Shown in pieces: positions 5,518-6,740 of a stretch of 6,740 nucleotides of DNA; the stretch's first letter is position 1; each line of letters begins with the position of its first letter. A program made the position numbers and the translations under genes. The DNA lies in the NCBI GenBank assembly GCA_023437885.1, contig JAEZFH010000092.1:1-6740 (forward strand), in the 5' to 3' direction. The notes beneath the pieces were generated by a model, which had not been told where the DNA came from, ran no database searches, and worked only from the letters and a program-made list of their open reading frames with translations. This DNA comes from Bacillota bacterium (GTDB lineage Bacteria > Bacillota > Clostridia > Lachnospirales > Lachnospiraceae).

Positions 5518-6740
5518 ATGATAAAGCAATACAGTAAATACCGGCTTGGTGATATGGCGGTAATATATTTATATGACAGTAAAACAAAGCTGCTGGGGAT
5601 GACTCTTTTGCCATCGGCTTTGGAGGATAAATTTGTGACAGAGGGCAAATGGACGGTAGAATCACTGGTTCAGGTAAAAGCAATCGGGGATGCATATCCC
5701 GACTGCTTTTCCCACGGGCATACCATGAGAAACAGCAGGACCGCAAGAAACCTGGAATTTCTCCGGCAGACCGTCTTTGAGAGAGAGATGGATAAAACCA
5801 TTGTCACTACCTTGCAAAGTGACCGGCTTCAGGCAGTCCACCGGCTGACCTATGAGGCGGGCACCGAGGTGCTAAGTTCTGTTACGGAGATAAAAAACCT
5901 TACCCGGGAGGCGGTTGGGATCGAGATGCTTTCCTCCTATTCGGTCTGCGGATTTTCTTCTCTGGAAGCAGGAGAAAGGATGCGGGATTTTAGACTTCAC
6001 CGTTTGAGAAGTAAATGGAGCGCGGAGGGAAGGCTTGATACCTCGGATTTGGTGAAGCTGCAGCTGGAGCCCTCCTGGATGAGATCAGGGGTGCAAAGTG
6101 TCCGCTACGGTGAGGTTGGCTCTATGCCGGTGCGCCGTTATTTTCCTTGGATGGTGCTGGAGGATGTTAAATATGGATACTGTATTGGAAGTCAATTATA
6201 TCATCCTGCGTCCTGGCAGATGGAGGTGTATAACAGGGATGACCGGATTTCCTTCTCCGGGGGTATCGCGGACCGGGAATTCGGCCATTGGGTAAAAAAC
6301 ATAGAACCGGAGGAAGTCTTTACTACACCCAAGGCAGTACTTAGTGCCTGTATGGGGACCGTGGATGAGATCAGTCATCGGCTTACAAGTGCGCAAAATA
6401 AAAATTTATCGAAGGTACCGGAGATAGAGAAGGCCTTGCCGATCGTCTTCAATGAATTCTGCACCACCTGGGGCAGCCCGAGCCTTGATAACATCAAGAG
6501 CATAGTCCGTACCATCAAGGGCAAAGGGATCACTTACTGTGTCATCGATGCCGGCTGGTATGCCAGGAAGATAGGTGACTGGGGTAATGTAGGTGACTGG
6601 GGCATAAATCAGGAGCTTTTTCCGGGGGGCTTTCAGGAAGCGGTGGATACGATCCGGGAGGCAGGCATGGTTCCTGGGATCTGGTTTGAGCTGGAAAGTG
6701 CAGGAAGGGATTCTGCCGTTTTTGAGAAAGAGGAATTTTT
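5518..6740 (+). CDS. Alpha-galactosidase-like enzyme, glycoside hydrolase family 36 (3' end outside window)
   Basis: The frame is open from the ATG at 5518 through the right edge: 407 complete codons plus two bases, with no stop. I translated it by hand. The N-terminal part (about 1-300) resembles the beta-rich domain that precedes the barrel in GH36. The barrel begins near residue 309 with I-V-F-N-E-F-C-T-T-W-G-S-P-S, followed by V-I-D-A-G-W-Y (342-348), G-D-W (359-361), L-F-P-G-G-F (about 366-371) and V-P-G-I-W-F-E-L-E (about 385-393), a pattern typical of GH36 alpha-galactosidases of Clostridia. The nucleophile and acid/base residues lie further on, beyond the window, so activity cannot be judged. 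There is no signal peptide (start M-I-K-Q-Y-S-K-Y-R), which implies a cytoplasmic enzyme. It follows the GH38 gene by 66 bp without a terminator, so an operon is likely. Alpha-galactosidase is the best call; another clan GH-D activity, such as alpha-N-acetylgalactosaminidase, is possible. Confidence 0.88.
   Translation, partial: MIKQYSKYRLGDMAVIYLYDSKTKLLGMTLLPSALEDKFVTEGKWTVESLVQVKAIGDAYPDCFSHGHTMRNSRTARNLEFLRQTVFEREMDKTIVTTLQSDRLQAVHRLTYEAGTEVLSSVTEIKNLTREAVGIEMLSSYSVCGFSSLEAGERMRDFRLHRLRSKWSAEGRLDTSDLVKLQLEPSWMRSGVQSVRYGEVGSMPVRRYFPWMVLEDVKYGYCIGSQLYHPASWQMEVYNRDDRISFSGGIADREFGHWVKNIEPEEVFTTPKAVLSACMGTVDEISHRLTSAQNKNLSKVPEIEKALPIVFNEFCTTWGSPSLDNIKSIVRTIKGKGITYCVIDAGWYARKIGDWGNVGDWGINQELFPGGFQEAVDTIREAGMVPGIWFELESAGRDSAVFEKEEF
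6572..6602 (+). repeat. Short in-frame direct repeat inside the GH36 gene
   Basis: A 13-bp sequence (TAGGTGACTGGGG) occurs at 6572-6584 and again at 6590-6602, exactly 18 bp apart. It encodes G-D-W-G-N-V followed by G-D-W-G-I-N. GH36 proteins normally show one G-D-W at this place just after the D-A-G-W motif, so this may be a small tandem duplication of six codons, or a coincidence helped by codon choice. Confidence 0.6.

Noticed and set aside
6098..6295. Small + strand open frame inside the GH36 gene
   Set aside because: Out of frame with the GH36 coding sequence, which is open throughout and carries the conserved motifs.

Overview
The window looks like part of a carbohydrate-uptake and glycan-degradation locus from a low-to-moderate GC Gram-positive bacterium. 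A Clostridia/Lachnospiraceae-type organism is my best guess. The basis is strong AGGAGG-type ribosome binding sites, AT-rich intergenic DNA with sigma-A-type hexamers, a lipoprotein solute-binding protein, and the general look of the proteins. The taxonomic call is inference from style, not a database match. All supported genes lie on the + strand.

Layout from left to right: (1) the 3' end of a MalF-type sugar ABC permease (1-262); (2) a complete MalG-type partner permease that overlaps it by the ATGA tetranucleotide (259-1182); (3) an AT-rich spacer of 213 bp with a sigma-A-like promoter, a short palindrome and a 10-bp inverted repeat in the presumed 5' leader; (4) a family 1 solute-binding lipoprotein (1396-2805); (5) a spacer of 234 bp with a clear intrinsic terminator hairpin; (6) a cytoplasmic GH38 alpha-mannosidase (3040-5451); (7) after a 66-bp gap, a GH36-type alpha-galactosidase-like gene that starts at 5518 and is still open at the right edge of the window.

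Together these suggest a binding protein that captures an oligosaccharide at the cell surface and two permeases that import it. The ATPase is not in view and may be a shared MsiK-type subunit. Two glycosidases without signal peptides would then trim alpha-mannose and (probably) alpha-galactose in the cytoplasm. That pairing fits alpha-galactosylated alpha-mannans or N-glycan-like oligosaccharides, but the substrate is inference.

I did not find an obviously new type of system. The points most worth a second look are the enzyme pairing, the binding-protein gene placed after the permeases as a separate transcription unit, the inverted repeat in its leader, and the in-frame open run joining the GH38 and GH36 genes. 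No RNA genes, mobile elements, CRISPR arrays or attachment sites were seen.
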